Part shown: positions 32,101 through 42,600 of the stretch, one piece after another
Numbering within the stretch: the first letter of the stretch is position 1
How the letters are laid out: every line of letters begins with the position of its first letter
NCBI GenBank assembly: GCA_034687125.1
Contig: JAQGBZ010000111.1
Span: 1 to 64,000 of the forward strand
From: Neelides folsomi
Lineage: Eukaryota; Arthropoda; Collembola; Neelipleona; Neelidae
Direction of reading: 5' to 3'
DNA length: 64,000 nt
Position numbers and translations under genes: made by a program
Notes under the pieces: generated by a model
What the model was told of the DNA's origin: nothing
Seen by the model: only the letters and a program-made list of their open reading frames with translations
Database searches by the model: none

Positions 32101-33077
32101 AGAATCATCAAAGCGACACCGGGAGGTGGAGGAAAATATGCCGAGAGATCGATATTGGTCACAGAGAATTCAATTTACAAATTGGATGGCCCGAAGGGTT
32201 CATTCAAGTCAATGAAATCCCCTTTGCCAATTTCAACCGTCCAAGGAATTACGATCACCCCGGGCCCTGATCAATTAGTCGTTGTTCACTTTGCTACCAA
32301 CAGAGATATGGTCATTGGACTTCATTGCGGCTCACTTCAAGGAGTCAGTTCTTGGGTTCTTTCGAATCCGAATGGCGGACCTTCACCTGATCTTGTTGGA
32401 GAATTCATTACCATGATTGCTTCGCAATGTTCTAGGTAATCCTAATTTCCTAATAGTTTATTCAGACCACACTAGTATAGTATCTCACGTTCTTAATTCA
32501 AATTAATCAAATTAAAACAAGCCGCCAAATTAATATCATTAACCTCCTTTAGCATTACAAGTATTTCCCACCATAATATAAGATTATAACCCTAAAAATT
32601 GGCTTTATCATTTAATTTCTCACAGCTTATCTTTAGAGAAAGAATTTAAAAATATTTTTTTATGTTTTATTAATTAGATTAAATGGAGTTCCTTTCAAAG
32701 TAATGATCACTCCCAATGTGCAATGTAAACTTGGAAAGAAATCCACATCAATACGTGTTGAAAGCACTGACGCGGGCACCAACGCCGTTCCTGTATTTAC
32801 CAAGGATGGCTCCAATGCTCTGTTCTTGTCATGGCCAGTAACCAAAAATCAACCAAGTGTCGTACAAGCCAACCGTATGAGTATCAATGCACCACCACCG
32901 CCACTTCCACATACGAATGGAAACGGAAATGGATATTCTAATGGACATCACACCAATGGTCACACCAATGGACATAACAACAATATGCAGACGAAAGGAA
33001 GACCACCAGGCCCACCTGGACTTCCGCCCCCACTCCCAAAAAGAGTTGAATCCACTGGAGGTTATCGTCGTAAATAA
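20180..33077 (+). CDS. Myo1D: Unconventional class I myosin, Myo1D/Myo31DF type
   Basis: Complete: coding exons 20180-20268, 25860-25966, 26078-26493, 29154-29695, 29843-29922, 30019-30081, 30197-30659, 30787-30924, 31138-31315, 31442-31591, 31696-32435 and 32678-33077; 3366 nt, 1121 residues. Motor head: P-loop GESGSGKT (100-107), switch [10 protein letters not shown] (154-162), switch II DIYGFE (382-387), DALAK, actin-binding and converter regions ([22 protein letters not shown]). Two IQ motifs lie in exon 10 (about 701-741), then a TH1 lipid-binding tail ending NALFLSWPV near 1042. Human MYO1D (about 1006 aa) and Drosophila Myo31DF end there; this protein adds about 79 residues rich in Asn-Gly-His repeats and prolines, ending PPLPKR plus eight residues. 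The family is a membrane-linked actin motor; in flies it sets left-right chirality. The start (AGCAATGG) matches the family N-terminus (GDFVLLDKI). Intron 1 is 5.6 kb; the 3' introns are short. Confidence 0.95.
20269..25859. other. Intron 1 of Myo1D
   Basis: The 5.6-kb first intron separates codons 30 and 31 and is mostly AT-rich. It holds a short interspersed repeat at 22325-22555 and a less AT-rich stretch at about 23390-23960 without coding signals. A minus-strand ORF at 24494-24721 shows no recognisable domain. First introns often hold regulatory DNA, but I see no defined site. Confidence 0.6.
22325..22555. repeat. Three copies of a GC-rich 34-bp motif, probable DNA-transposon fragments
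   Basis: Two near-identical copies of CATCAGATAACCCGCCCT followed by GCGTATAACCCGCAC occur at 22383-22416 and 22522-22555, about 105 bp apart. A third, partial copy at 22325-22360 shares the CCCGCCCTCGCGTATAACCCGC core. They stand out from the AT-rich intron. Tandem use of GCGGGTTATACGCGAGGG-type sequence suggests terminal or subterminal pieces of a pogo/Tigger-like element, but I see no transposase or clean borders. Confidence 0.55.
26494..29153. other. Intron 3 of Myo1D
   Basis: A 2.7-kb intron between exons encoding ...FHSFYQ and LVLGGTDED.... It contains the 510-bp foldback element at 28141-28650 and a less AT-rich stretch at about 27380-27800. No coding signal is seen. Confidence 0.6.
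28141..28650. mobile_element. Non-autonomous DNA transposon (about 0.5-kb MITE) in a Myo1D intron
   Basis: The left end ATACCGTTCTCGTTCGAAAG and the right end are inverted copies: the reverse complement of the right end is ATACCGTTATCGTTCGAAAG, continuing A-AGCCC, two mismatches in 27. Subterminal copies of GGGCTCTCTTTCGA/GGGCTTTCTTTCGA repeat several times inside both ends (28146-28225 and 28590-28640), around an AT-rich core. TA at 28142-28143 and 28648-28649 may be the target duplication. No ORF of note, so movement would need an enzyme from elsewhere. Confidence 0.75.
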
Positions 33078-33288
33078 ACCTTCTAATTAATGAAAAACTT
33101 GAAAAGGTATTCACGTTTACTTACATTAAAATGTGAAAACTCAATTATATTATAAAACTTGTATTAAAAAGTGGGGAAAGTTGAGCAACGAAAGAATACG
33201 AAAAGGATTCAACAAACGAAGCATATACGATTATAATTTTTTAATAATAAGTAAATATAGAAATGCTTAGACCAAGGACTTAATTTTT

Positions 33289-33331
33289 ATATATATAAAT
33301 ATATAAAATATATATAAAATATATATATATA
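33289..33331. repeat. (AT)n-rich low-complexity tract in the Myo1D 3' UTR
   Basis: About 43 bases of almost pure AT dinucleotides, interrupted by short A runs, some 210 nt after the Myo1D stop codon. Confidence 0.8.
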
Positions 33332-33745
33332 CAGTAATTAACCATATATTACAGAAATTATTTACATTTAGATATAAAGTGAATATAGGAAATATTTAAA
33401 TGTGATTAGCATTTATGTATATTTTACCAAAATGCATACGAATGATATCTTGATGATGTGTCTTTAAATATTATTTATTCTAAATTTTATTATAATGCAA
33501 ATGGGATTTAATTTTGTGCCAAATATTGTAACTTCTTATTTCTGTTCTTTAAATCTGCTATTAAAGCCTTTATAGTTTAAAAATCTTTTAAATGTGTCAA
33601 AAAATGAAACCAACTTAAAATGAATGAACTTGGGGAATTGTTTCTTAAGAGTATACACATTACATTATACTCTGTATTTACGATTATAATAATTCAAAAT
33701 TAAAGAATTAGTATGAGTCTTTTTATGATAGATTCGCCAATTTCA

Positions 33746-33751
33746 AATAAA
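33746..33751 (+). terminator. Possible Myo1D polyadenylation signal
   Basis: AATAAA lies about 670 nt after the Myo1D stop and before the inverted-repeat element at 33785. Chance occurrence is possible. Confidence 0.35.
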
Positions 33752-33784
33752 GTAATATAAAAATCCAGAATTATATTAAACTTT

Positions 33785-34099
33785 GTTCAATAACCCAAGA
33801 AAGCCTGGAAAAAGTGTCACAACTCCAAGATGGGCAAAGGGATTTTAATAAAAATTTTATGGTATATGACTATACTATATAGTATTATCGATGACAATTT
33901 TCAGATAGATTCACTAACCAGAACACTAATTATGGCGGAAAATTTAAAATTGAGGTGCTCAGAAACCCAAGAAAGTCATCATTTCGTTTATATTTATCAA
34001 TATTCACTTAAAAGTTATTATGATAATTTAGGGTATTAAAATCCATTTACCCATCTTTGAGTTGTGGCACTTTTTCCTGATTTTCTTTGGTTATTGAAC
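33785..34099. mobile_element. Foldback/MITE with about 65-bp terminal inverted repeats between Myo1D and TMEM19
   Basis: The left arm (33785 to about 33850) contains GTTCAATAACCCAAGAAAGC, then GGAAAAAGTG-CACAACTC-AAGATGGG and GGATTTTAATA. The right arm (about 34034-34099) is its reverse complement with scattered mismatches. A further CCCAAGAAAG copy lies inside. Total length is about 315 bp with no coding content; target duplications are unclear. It occupies the gap between the candidate poly(A) signals of two convergent genes. Confidence 0.7.
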
Positions 34100-34136
34100 G
34101 GGGACTTATATAACAATGCGCAAAAATCAATTTTGT

Positions 34137-34142
34137 TTTATT
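34137..34142 (-). terminator. Possible TMEM19 polyadenylation signal
   Basis: AATAAA on the minus strand, about 310 nt after the TMEM19 stop codon. It is the nearest clean hexamer I noticed. Confidence 0.35.
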
Positions 34143-34453
34143 TCATTTCATAAATTCTCATATTAGTCATATTTTCTCCGTCGTCTTAATTGACATACAT
34201 GCCTTTTATAACAATCTAATACGATAAGTAATCTACAATGACAATAATATATTTTTACATAATACGTGAGTTAAATAAGAGTTATATTTTAGTTAGGACT
34301 GAATGTTCATATTTTTAATATGACATTCGTTTAATTAAGAATAGTAAGGAATTTTCTTAATGGAATAAAGTTCATAGGTAAAGATCAATTAAATTAAGTA
34401 TGAAAGTTGTTTGGAAGACGTTGTGATATTGAGTGAGTTATTAAGTAATTGAG

Positions 34454-36229
34454 TTAGAAGCCAGTCCAATACGAGTTGGCAATGTTTGGCAAAATGAGTG
34501 AAGTCAATATTGTTGAAATGAGGTTGACAGCGTGGTTATCTAAAAGGCAAAACCCACTAATGTGTTTAACATTGTCTCCAGGAACCTCTCGGATTTTCCC
34601 ACTAGAATCAATACCTGAAAAGTCAATTACAAAAAAACAATTACATATAATTGCTATGTTTGATTTATTAGACAGACAACTTATATTAAATGCTCACAAG
34701 CTAACAAAATAGAAACGTAAAAATGTCTAATCCTGATGACCATTTAACATTTATTACTTAATATGCCACAACTCAACTATGACGTAAAAAGTAGTTTTAT
34801 CAATTAATCGTAAGTAGAGTGTAAATATTATAATATCCGCACCTGAATACTGGAAAATGGCTCCTAAGAAGGAATCAATGATGCTTCCCATGAGTCCACC
34901 AATTCCTCCAATGAGAATTACAGGTAGTTGAGAAGGACAAGCCGAAAGGACGTTTACATCAACGGAGAAAATTATTGTCAAGTAGTAGCCAAGTCCAACG
35001 GCAATTCCTCCCAAGAAGCTGACTACAAGCCCCCAAATCGTCACTCCGCCGTTTGTCCCTCTCGGGACCTTTCTCCATGATGTGATCAAGCGAGGTTGAG
35101 CATTTCCAATAACTGTTCCAAGTTCAGAGGCCCATGTATCACCATTTGCACATGATAAAGCTCCAAGAACTCCGATTGAGAGCCATGAGCCTAATAATTT
35201 GATAATAAAATAATTTACATTATTTGAATATGAAATCACATTTTGAAAACACGTTTCGTTTCATAATATGCAATGTACCTTACATAATATCAAAGTATCT
35301 TTGAATATTGAATTTAATTACCTCTATGGTCCTTTAGAAAATATATCGGCCTTTGTCCAAATCCAACATCGAGCAAATAAAGAATGGCAAGCTCGGTGGC
35401 CATTCCTCCATTACAAAGAACTTGGATCCAATTTCGCTGTCCTCCTAATTTAAATAAATAAATTGTTAATTTTGTTATTATTTAGTAAATAATTAAATAT
35501 GATTTTATTATTATAGTATTTTACCATCTTTGAAATCTTCTTCTATTTTCTTTTTTCTTTCCGCCCTAAATTTTGTAGCTTTTGAAGAAGAGAAGAAAAA
35601 GATCATGAGAGAAACCAAAAAGCAGTAATTGCTTAGGGTCAAGAAGAAGCCGACGAAGAGGGCTGAAATTGAGAAAAGGCATATTTACTCCCATGATGAT
35701 GATGAGTTTCGAAAATCGATGATGGATAAGGATGAAAAAGTTAGCGGGTCGGGAGGGAAGGGAGTCACGGCATCGAAGAGCGAACGAACATTGGTGGTTT
35801 TCTCACCTAGTGCAGCCCCACTCAAATCCAGGCTCTTTTTCCGAAGAGCATAAAGGATAAATAAGACTGGGACTCCGATGGACATGAACCATCGACTTGG
35901 AGGAACGTTCTCAGCACCTGTGTAAAAATAATGATAAGCAAATCAAAATAATACCTTTTTATTTTCAAACTATTTTTTGAAAATGTTGACTCTCTATTTA
36001 AATAAATAAGAATGTGATAAAGTGGAAAAAACAAGATTCGCAATGGTGGAAATTTTATATTTTAAAATAATAAATAATAACCTTCATCGCGACTCGTTGA
36101 TGTCACTAGTCCAAGGAAGTGATTGAGCCCCCAAAAGATCACTGTCAATGGGAAGATAATACTGGCTGCTACAACAGGTAAATAATTTGGGGATCGGATC
36201 CCTCCCAATTTAATTTCCTCGTACTTCAT
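34454..36229 (-). CDS. TMEM19: TMEM19 (DUF92 family) multi-pass membrane protein
   Basis: Complete: coding exons 36229-36082, 35917-35807, 35662-35525, 35444-35322, 35190-34843 and 34614-34454; 1029 nt, 342 residues (human TMEM19 is 336). Every intron interrupts after the first base of a codon, mostly a glycine codon. Family signatures are clear: KKSLDLSGAAL, GGQRNWIQVLCNG, SCANGDTWASEL (186-197), PRLITSWRKVPRGTNGGVT (206-224), GGIGGLMGSIIDSFLGA, and LLDNHAVNLIS near the C-terminus. Several hydrophobic segments fit a six- or seven-pass membrane protein, the first at about residues 18-42. The DUF92 family includes plant VTE6, a phytyl-phosphate kinase; the animal function is poorly defined, so I give no reaction. 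It converges on Myo1D and diverges from HDAC4. Confidence 0.95.
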
Positions 36230-39200
36230 CGTTGAAGTCAATCCTCTGTGTCAGAGTGAGAGATATTGACTGATAACATGGACAAGTTATTTAATTAAAA
36301 ACAGACATGGTCTTGGGAATTTGTCTTTCAAATGAATACGAAAGGTCTCGAAGAAATAAGTTTCATATTCAAAATTAAATAACTTTGAAACTTTGAAGTG
36401 GCCTTGTGCAAATTGGGAGTTCGTTTCTTTTACATGGCCCTTCGCCTTGACTCTCCTCGAGATGTCTAGAGATACACGTAGGAGCATCTCTCATATTCCC
36501 CAGATACTTTTAATTCATATTCTTTTAATCAAGTACATTGTAGTTATTATACACAGATCATACTATCCTACATTTGGTTTAAAACGAAGAGAATAAGACC
36601 TTGTTCATAACAAATTGTCAATTAAGTATTTTATTAAAAAACATTTTAAAAATTAAACTTTATTTTTATTTCAGTTTAGTTCGAAAACAAGTAGTCTTAT
36701 TATTTCGCTCGATACATTGATATTCATTTATATAATATCATTATTATCCTAAATTACATTATATCAGTTATATCGACATTAATGGGTATAAAGCGTATCA
36801 AGTATCAACCATATTGATCCAATCAAATAAAGTATTTAAAGTAAAAGTAAAACATTAGGAAGTTTCTTTTTCATCATTTTTGATTGGATGATTGGAAGCA
36901 AGTTATGCAAGTTGGGTAGTTGTATTATTTAAGAGATTCCACATACCACAAACAAAAGTTGGTCAGTGAGGACATGACCTTCTGATGATCCAAACAAATC
37001 GGGAAAATATTGGAAACTTATGAAATATTACGTAACATTTTCCTATACCATTATACCACCTTTCGATGGACTATGGCACGTTACTATTTACTATTTATAT
37101 GGAGTTATACCTTATACCTCATCTTTCTATATTTTACTATTTAAAGAATAATATATCATAATCATTAGTTATCTATTTGTTTAAATAAGTATATTTACAT
37201 AATAGCTTGGTTAATACTGGTTTCTCTTCATCAAAGTTATCAAAATAATATTTTACAAATTTTTGCCAATTTCCCTTCTTTAGAATAAAATAAAACATCT
37301 ATAACATGTTACTTATAAATACGTGCTATATAGAATTTTATTAACAATAAAATTATTAAAAACAACTCATACATACATATCATATAGTATGCTGTAAGAA
37401 ATTAAGAAATAATTTATTTAGAAATATTGCTCGAGGTATGAAAGGAAAAGAGAAAGAGTATATTTAAAACAATACGTTAAATACAGTATTGTGAAGAAAA
37501 AGCACAAAGAAAGCAGTTTAGTTGAGAACAATGTATTTATTAGAAAAGTTTTAAAATTTTGGCTGAGCCTTTGGAATATTGGGTTGGTGGGGAATGAAGG
37601 TGAAATATGTAGCATGTCGCATGTGCCGAAGTATGCGAATCCGAATCGGTGGCTCCATCATAAAGAAACGGACCTGGCAATTTGAGTCGTGAAAGCTGGA
37701 GCGGGAGTGTAATGTCTAATGTCAGTCAGTGAAACTCCTCGGGCAGGAGCAGAGTGAGCAAAGTAGCCAGTCCGACTCTACTACAATCGGAGTTATATAA
37801 AAATCCTAAAATTGTCCCTCCTATGTTCGGATTGAAGATCTCGGCCCGCTGTTGTCAGGTACGACCTTCCCACAACATCCGTTCGAATGACAATAAACTC
37901 CCGAGAGATGTGGGAGATCTCTTTCCCCTTTGTCGGTGATTTGCCTCCCTTTTATTCTTCCGCCTTTCTTTCTTTAATTATTCTCCTCGTCCCCTTGTAG
38001 ACTTTTTGAGGGGAATCTTGGCGTTCTGCTAAACAATTTACATTTGTTTATGAACACATTCGCCTTCTATTTCCATCCAGGCTTCCAAGCAAAAAACTGT
38101 TTAATGTAGATGAGGCTAATAATAGGTCAAACTTTTACCCAAGGTTCAGTTTTCTCTTTTTCACCATCCGACTCTTCATTCTTATCCCTGTTGAAATGCT
38201 TCAAGGAGGGATCAATAGGCCTTTTTAAAACAATTAAATATGAGGACACAATTGCGACATAACAAGTAATTAAAGAAATTACACAAGTTTGAGATGCGTA
38301 GTTTGATTATAAAGTAAACATTTAAAAATAATTATTATTTACTTCAAGTTAGTTTTGTAAATGTAAACAAGTTACATCATAAATAGTCATTAAAATTACA
38401 ATTACAAGCATGACGAAATTGATCTAAAAATAATTTAAAATTATACCTTCAAATTGAACAATAAGAAGTATTGATTTTTATTCTCTCCCTGTAATAACTT
38501 ATACGAGTACATTTAAAAGTTCTTGAACCAAAACTCCCACTCATTCTTTTTATAAGTAATTCCAAAGTTGAATATTTTTTATAATTATAAACCAACTTGA
38601 AGGTAACTTAATTGAGTTGGAAGTGAAAATACCATTTATGATTTTTTGAATGAGTCAACATAAAGTTAAAATATATTTCCAAATATTCGTAAAAATATAA
38701 TAGTCAAATAGGTACATAGTATGTAATGTAATTTTAGTTATTCATCTAAAAGTAATTGATCACATTTTCAATGCGTGATTTTGGTAAGTATCTTAGATAG
38801 CCCATAGTCCAATAGTAATAATAGTTAGAATCATTTAATATAATCCATTTATATTAGGATAAATACCTTATTAATATATTTACACGATACTTTGAAATGA
38901 TTTAGAAAGGAGCGTTTTCATGAGTCGTCGGTTCCACGAAGCGTTTATTTATACAGTAGAAAGCATAAATTTATAAAAAGCTAAATTCACGTGAAAAGTA
39001 ATTTTAGCTCCTTGTCATACATTTGAGGGCGTGTGCAGGCAACAACCTTTTTGTGTAATTAAATAGAAAAAAGGGTTAAGAGGTGAGGAAATTTCTTTTC
39101 TTCATTGCTCCGAATATAAATTTAAGGTTCAAGTAGGTGTGGAGCCGCAGAGATTAATTTTCTCTTCTCTCCAAATAATCTTATTTATACTGCCATTTAA

Positions 39201-39660
39201 AAATAAAGGGGAAAAATATTTACCTTAATGGTCAAAATCCATTTATAAATATCCAGCCGTCGAGGACAAATAAGGAGCAAATTTAGACATGTCAACGAAG
39301 GTTCTATCGGAGCCACGCGGACCTCATGCGTATCCTCCGCACTATTCTAAGCTTGTAGGAAAATACCCCTGGAGTTATTTATGGTCTTCTCACCCTATTA
39401 GATTATAATGTAGACCCGCATTGAGCTCGATAATGTCATTGTCCGGTCGGTGGAGTTAAATTTCTTAACAACATAATTATTATTAGATTCACCTAAATAA
39501 GCCTATTTGATACTTACTCAATTCGAGGAAGGAAATTAGACGACGGAAATTTTCATTCTCCTTTGGGTCGGAGATGGGACAGGAAGTGATTCCTTCGTTC
39601 CTTGTACAGTAATTGTATTTTATAGAACAAATTGTAATTCGCTTATTTACTTTCCTACAG
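36230..39660. other. Upstream region shared by TMEM19 and HDAC4
   Basis: This stretch lies between the TMEM19 start and the first HDAC4 exon that I can define. About 37560-38230 and 39000-39600 are less AT-rich than their surroundings. The former contains a TATA box and a possible splice donor, so it may hold an HDAC4 5' non-coding exon. The rest is AT-rich without recognisable features. Confidence 0.5.
37794..37801 (+). promoter_or_regulatory. Candidate HDAC4 upstream TATA box
   Basis: TATATAAA sits in a locally GC-rich island about 1.9 kb before the first HDAC4 ATG. About 57 nt after the end of the box, GTTGTCAG|GTACGA could be the donor of a non-coding first exon. That would suit the strong acceptor (TTTACTTTCCTACAG, ending 39660) just before the ATG-bearing exon. 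The TATA box itself is convincing; its assignment is inference. Confidence 0.3.
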
Positions 39661-39691
39661 ACAGTTGTCGGCGGGTAAAACGTAGAAAATT

Positions 39692-42600
39692 ATGCTAGTT
39701 GCGATTCCCGAAGCTCCAGAGACTTCAAGTGCTGGTTCGTCGACGAGCGGTTCGACGGGGAACACCGGAAGGGTCGAAACATCAGGACAAATTCAACCTC
39801 TAATCACTTCCAATACTTCCAATGCTTCACTTCATTCCAAACTACAAGGTTTGAAACACCTTTAACATAATTATAACCTTTATATTGTTCATACCTGAAG
39901 TTAGCATAATATATTTTTTTTAATTTTTAATAATTTAACATTTCATATTATTTCATATTTATTCAAGACATTTCACATTACATTTCATTCACAATACTTA
40001 TACAGAAATTCATAATTTTTTGGTTCTGCTGAGGTAAATTAAGTAAATTACTCACACAGGCTAAACATAATTAATTGAGGCATGTATGGTATACCTACTG
40101 GTATATTTAATCAAATGAGAGTTTACATTATTTAGTGTGAATAAATAATCGACATCAAAGTTATAGTTCATCTAAGGAAATCCTGGAGCTAATCCTGGAT
40201 CGTAGTTAAATATAAAACATCAAAGACTGAGAAATTCTATATAATCGCGTGTTGTTTTTGAGATTAAGCAATAAATAACTTGATAGCTAATAATGTTGAG
40301 AGACGATAAAGATTATATTCCGAGTTTCTGCCCTTTTCCGTTTGAACAAAGGAAATGGAGATAATCCAAATATTTGCCGTATTCATGACGTATTTATTGA
40401 CGTTGAACTTCCGATCACTTCAATGATGCTTTCTCATTATGCCCGATATTTATAGAAACCATTCTCATTAGTTCTAATTTTGGCATTTCATTGTTTGTGA
40501 ACGTGATCAGCAATGGCATGATCACATCACAAACACTCCCATTAATCTATTCATAGCAGTAATGAAACATTTACAATACGGGTATTAATTCTTTTTATCC
40601 GAATTAGCTGCGATTATAAAATTATACATAAAAATTAGGTAAATACAAAGATATAATGGAAAACCGATGCCTATGCGAAACACAAGATCTAAACTTTATT
40701 ACAAAATAATTGTTAAATGGGTTTTAAAATAATAATTAAATTGAAAAAATCGTAATCGTAAAATAAATTGATTTTAAAATTTTAATTAATGCAGAATTTG
40801 CTTAATCTTTACTTTATACTTATTTTAATGTGAAAATTTTTAGTCACACAAAATATTTGAAAGAGCTTGAAAAGATTAAGTTTTGTATGTATGTAAAATG
40901 TTTGTAAGAAAGGAGTTGATAGGAATCAAGTCTAACCTCGGTCACATTTGACGCACAAGAGCTTAAGCAGAGTATTGTTCATCTTGTACTTTACCGGATG
41001 TTAAAGTCACTGACAGTGTAACGGCTCTTTCCTACTTTACTCTTTGAAAAATAAAATAATCTTTAAAAGTTAGTTTCTCCTGAAATAACACTTGTCTTCT
41101 TCAACAATAGCTTCCTTTTTACGAGTTTGTTCTGGTATTTTGCAACATTATTCAACTTAACTCATATTCTACCAATAAACTTTCTATAAGTATACTACAA
41201 ATATAATAGGTTTTGTATTAAATATATTATGTAAGTAGGTGTAGACATGTATCTTAATACATCCATTATAATTTCTATATTATGCATATGTAGCCATAAT
41301 ATTATGCAGACTCGTGTGTGTAAAAAACGCCAGTCTTCTTATTCTTCCTACTTTAAATAATCAGACTTTTGACTTTTCCAGTGTCGATGAGCGAGTTAAT
41401 GTTGAACGTAGGGCATGTACCATTTTGGTATGTTGAACAATGCGAGAATATTTGCACACTTATTGTGAGTCAGAATGAATGCGCCTAGCTCAAGAATGTC
41501 GCCGACTCCTTCGACCTCTCTCATTTAAATAGCGTCCAAATAACAGCCAAAGACGCCAAGAGACACAATGGGACTGGAAGAGAATAAAAGAGAATTTTGA
41601 TTTTTTGAACTCTTTTAAAATGATACATGCCATTAGCGACGAGTTGCGATTCCTTACACTTAAAATAAATTTTGGATTGCGTCACCCTTCCTCGTCACTT
41701 CCCACAGCTGGAATTATTGGCAAAAAGCCTGGTTTTATTCAAAACAACTTCAATTTTCTCTTTTAATCTGATTAAGAAAGGCGCGTCAATGTATGATACC
41801 CGCGTGGTTGACTCCATTAAACGCCTTTAAATCCAGATCGTAGATTAACGATATTATTTACCTTTACGTCAAAAGGTTAACTTTACCATTTACTTTAGCT
41901 CAACACTTACAGATCTATACAGAATACTATAAAATAAGTTAACACATCTTGTTGCAAATCTAAAATAAATAAAATTATAGAGTTTTAGATTGCGAGTATA
42001 AAACCTATACATTATTTAATTGTGCCGTAAAAGAGAGCATAACAAATGTGAATGAGATTAATTGGAAATCATCCATCCATTATATGTATTATACTCGTAA
42101 TATATCAAGAGTTCAAAACTCGAAGGGCCATTTGGATTTACTGGCCTTAAAATTGGAGATTTCCTGGGTGTGGTGACGTGGTGGGGCAAGGTCATATTTG
42201 TTGTCCCTTCTCGACTTTATTGGAAATAAATAAAAGAACTAAGGAGAGCTCGATCGTGTGACATGAATAGATATTACACTTTTATGTATCCTGGTCCGAC
42301 TCCTGACTTTTCTCCAAGAATTTGATGGAGAAAAGTCGATATTTCTCAAAAACATGCAAACTATACCCATTAATGGGAAAGTTACGTTCATGAAGAGTCT
42401 CCATTCTAAGTTTATTTTCCACTACTTTCTTCCCCAAAACATAACTAACTACTTACAAGGGGGAAACGGCGAGGGACCATTTGAGTATTAGCAATTCCCT
42501 CAAGGGTATTTGGATTACTGTGGAAAATTGAATGTCGTGATTTCTGAATGGATTTCTCTGCAATATGTATTTACACAATGTGGTCCATATATCAATAAAA

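Noticed and set aside
33830-34039. 69-residue ORF between Myo1D and TMEM19
   Set aside because: It lies within the inverted-repeat element at 33785-34099 and has no coding features.
34476-34712. 78-residue plus-strand ORF
   Set aside because: It is the antisense shadow of the last TMEM19 exon.
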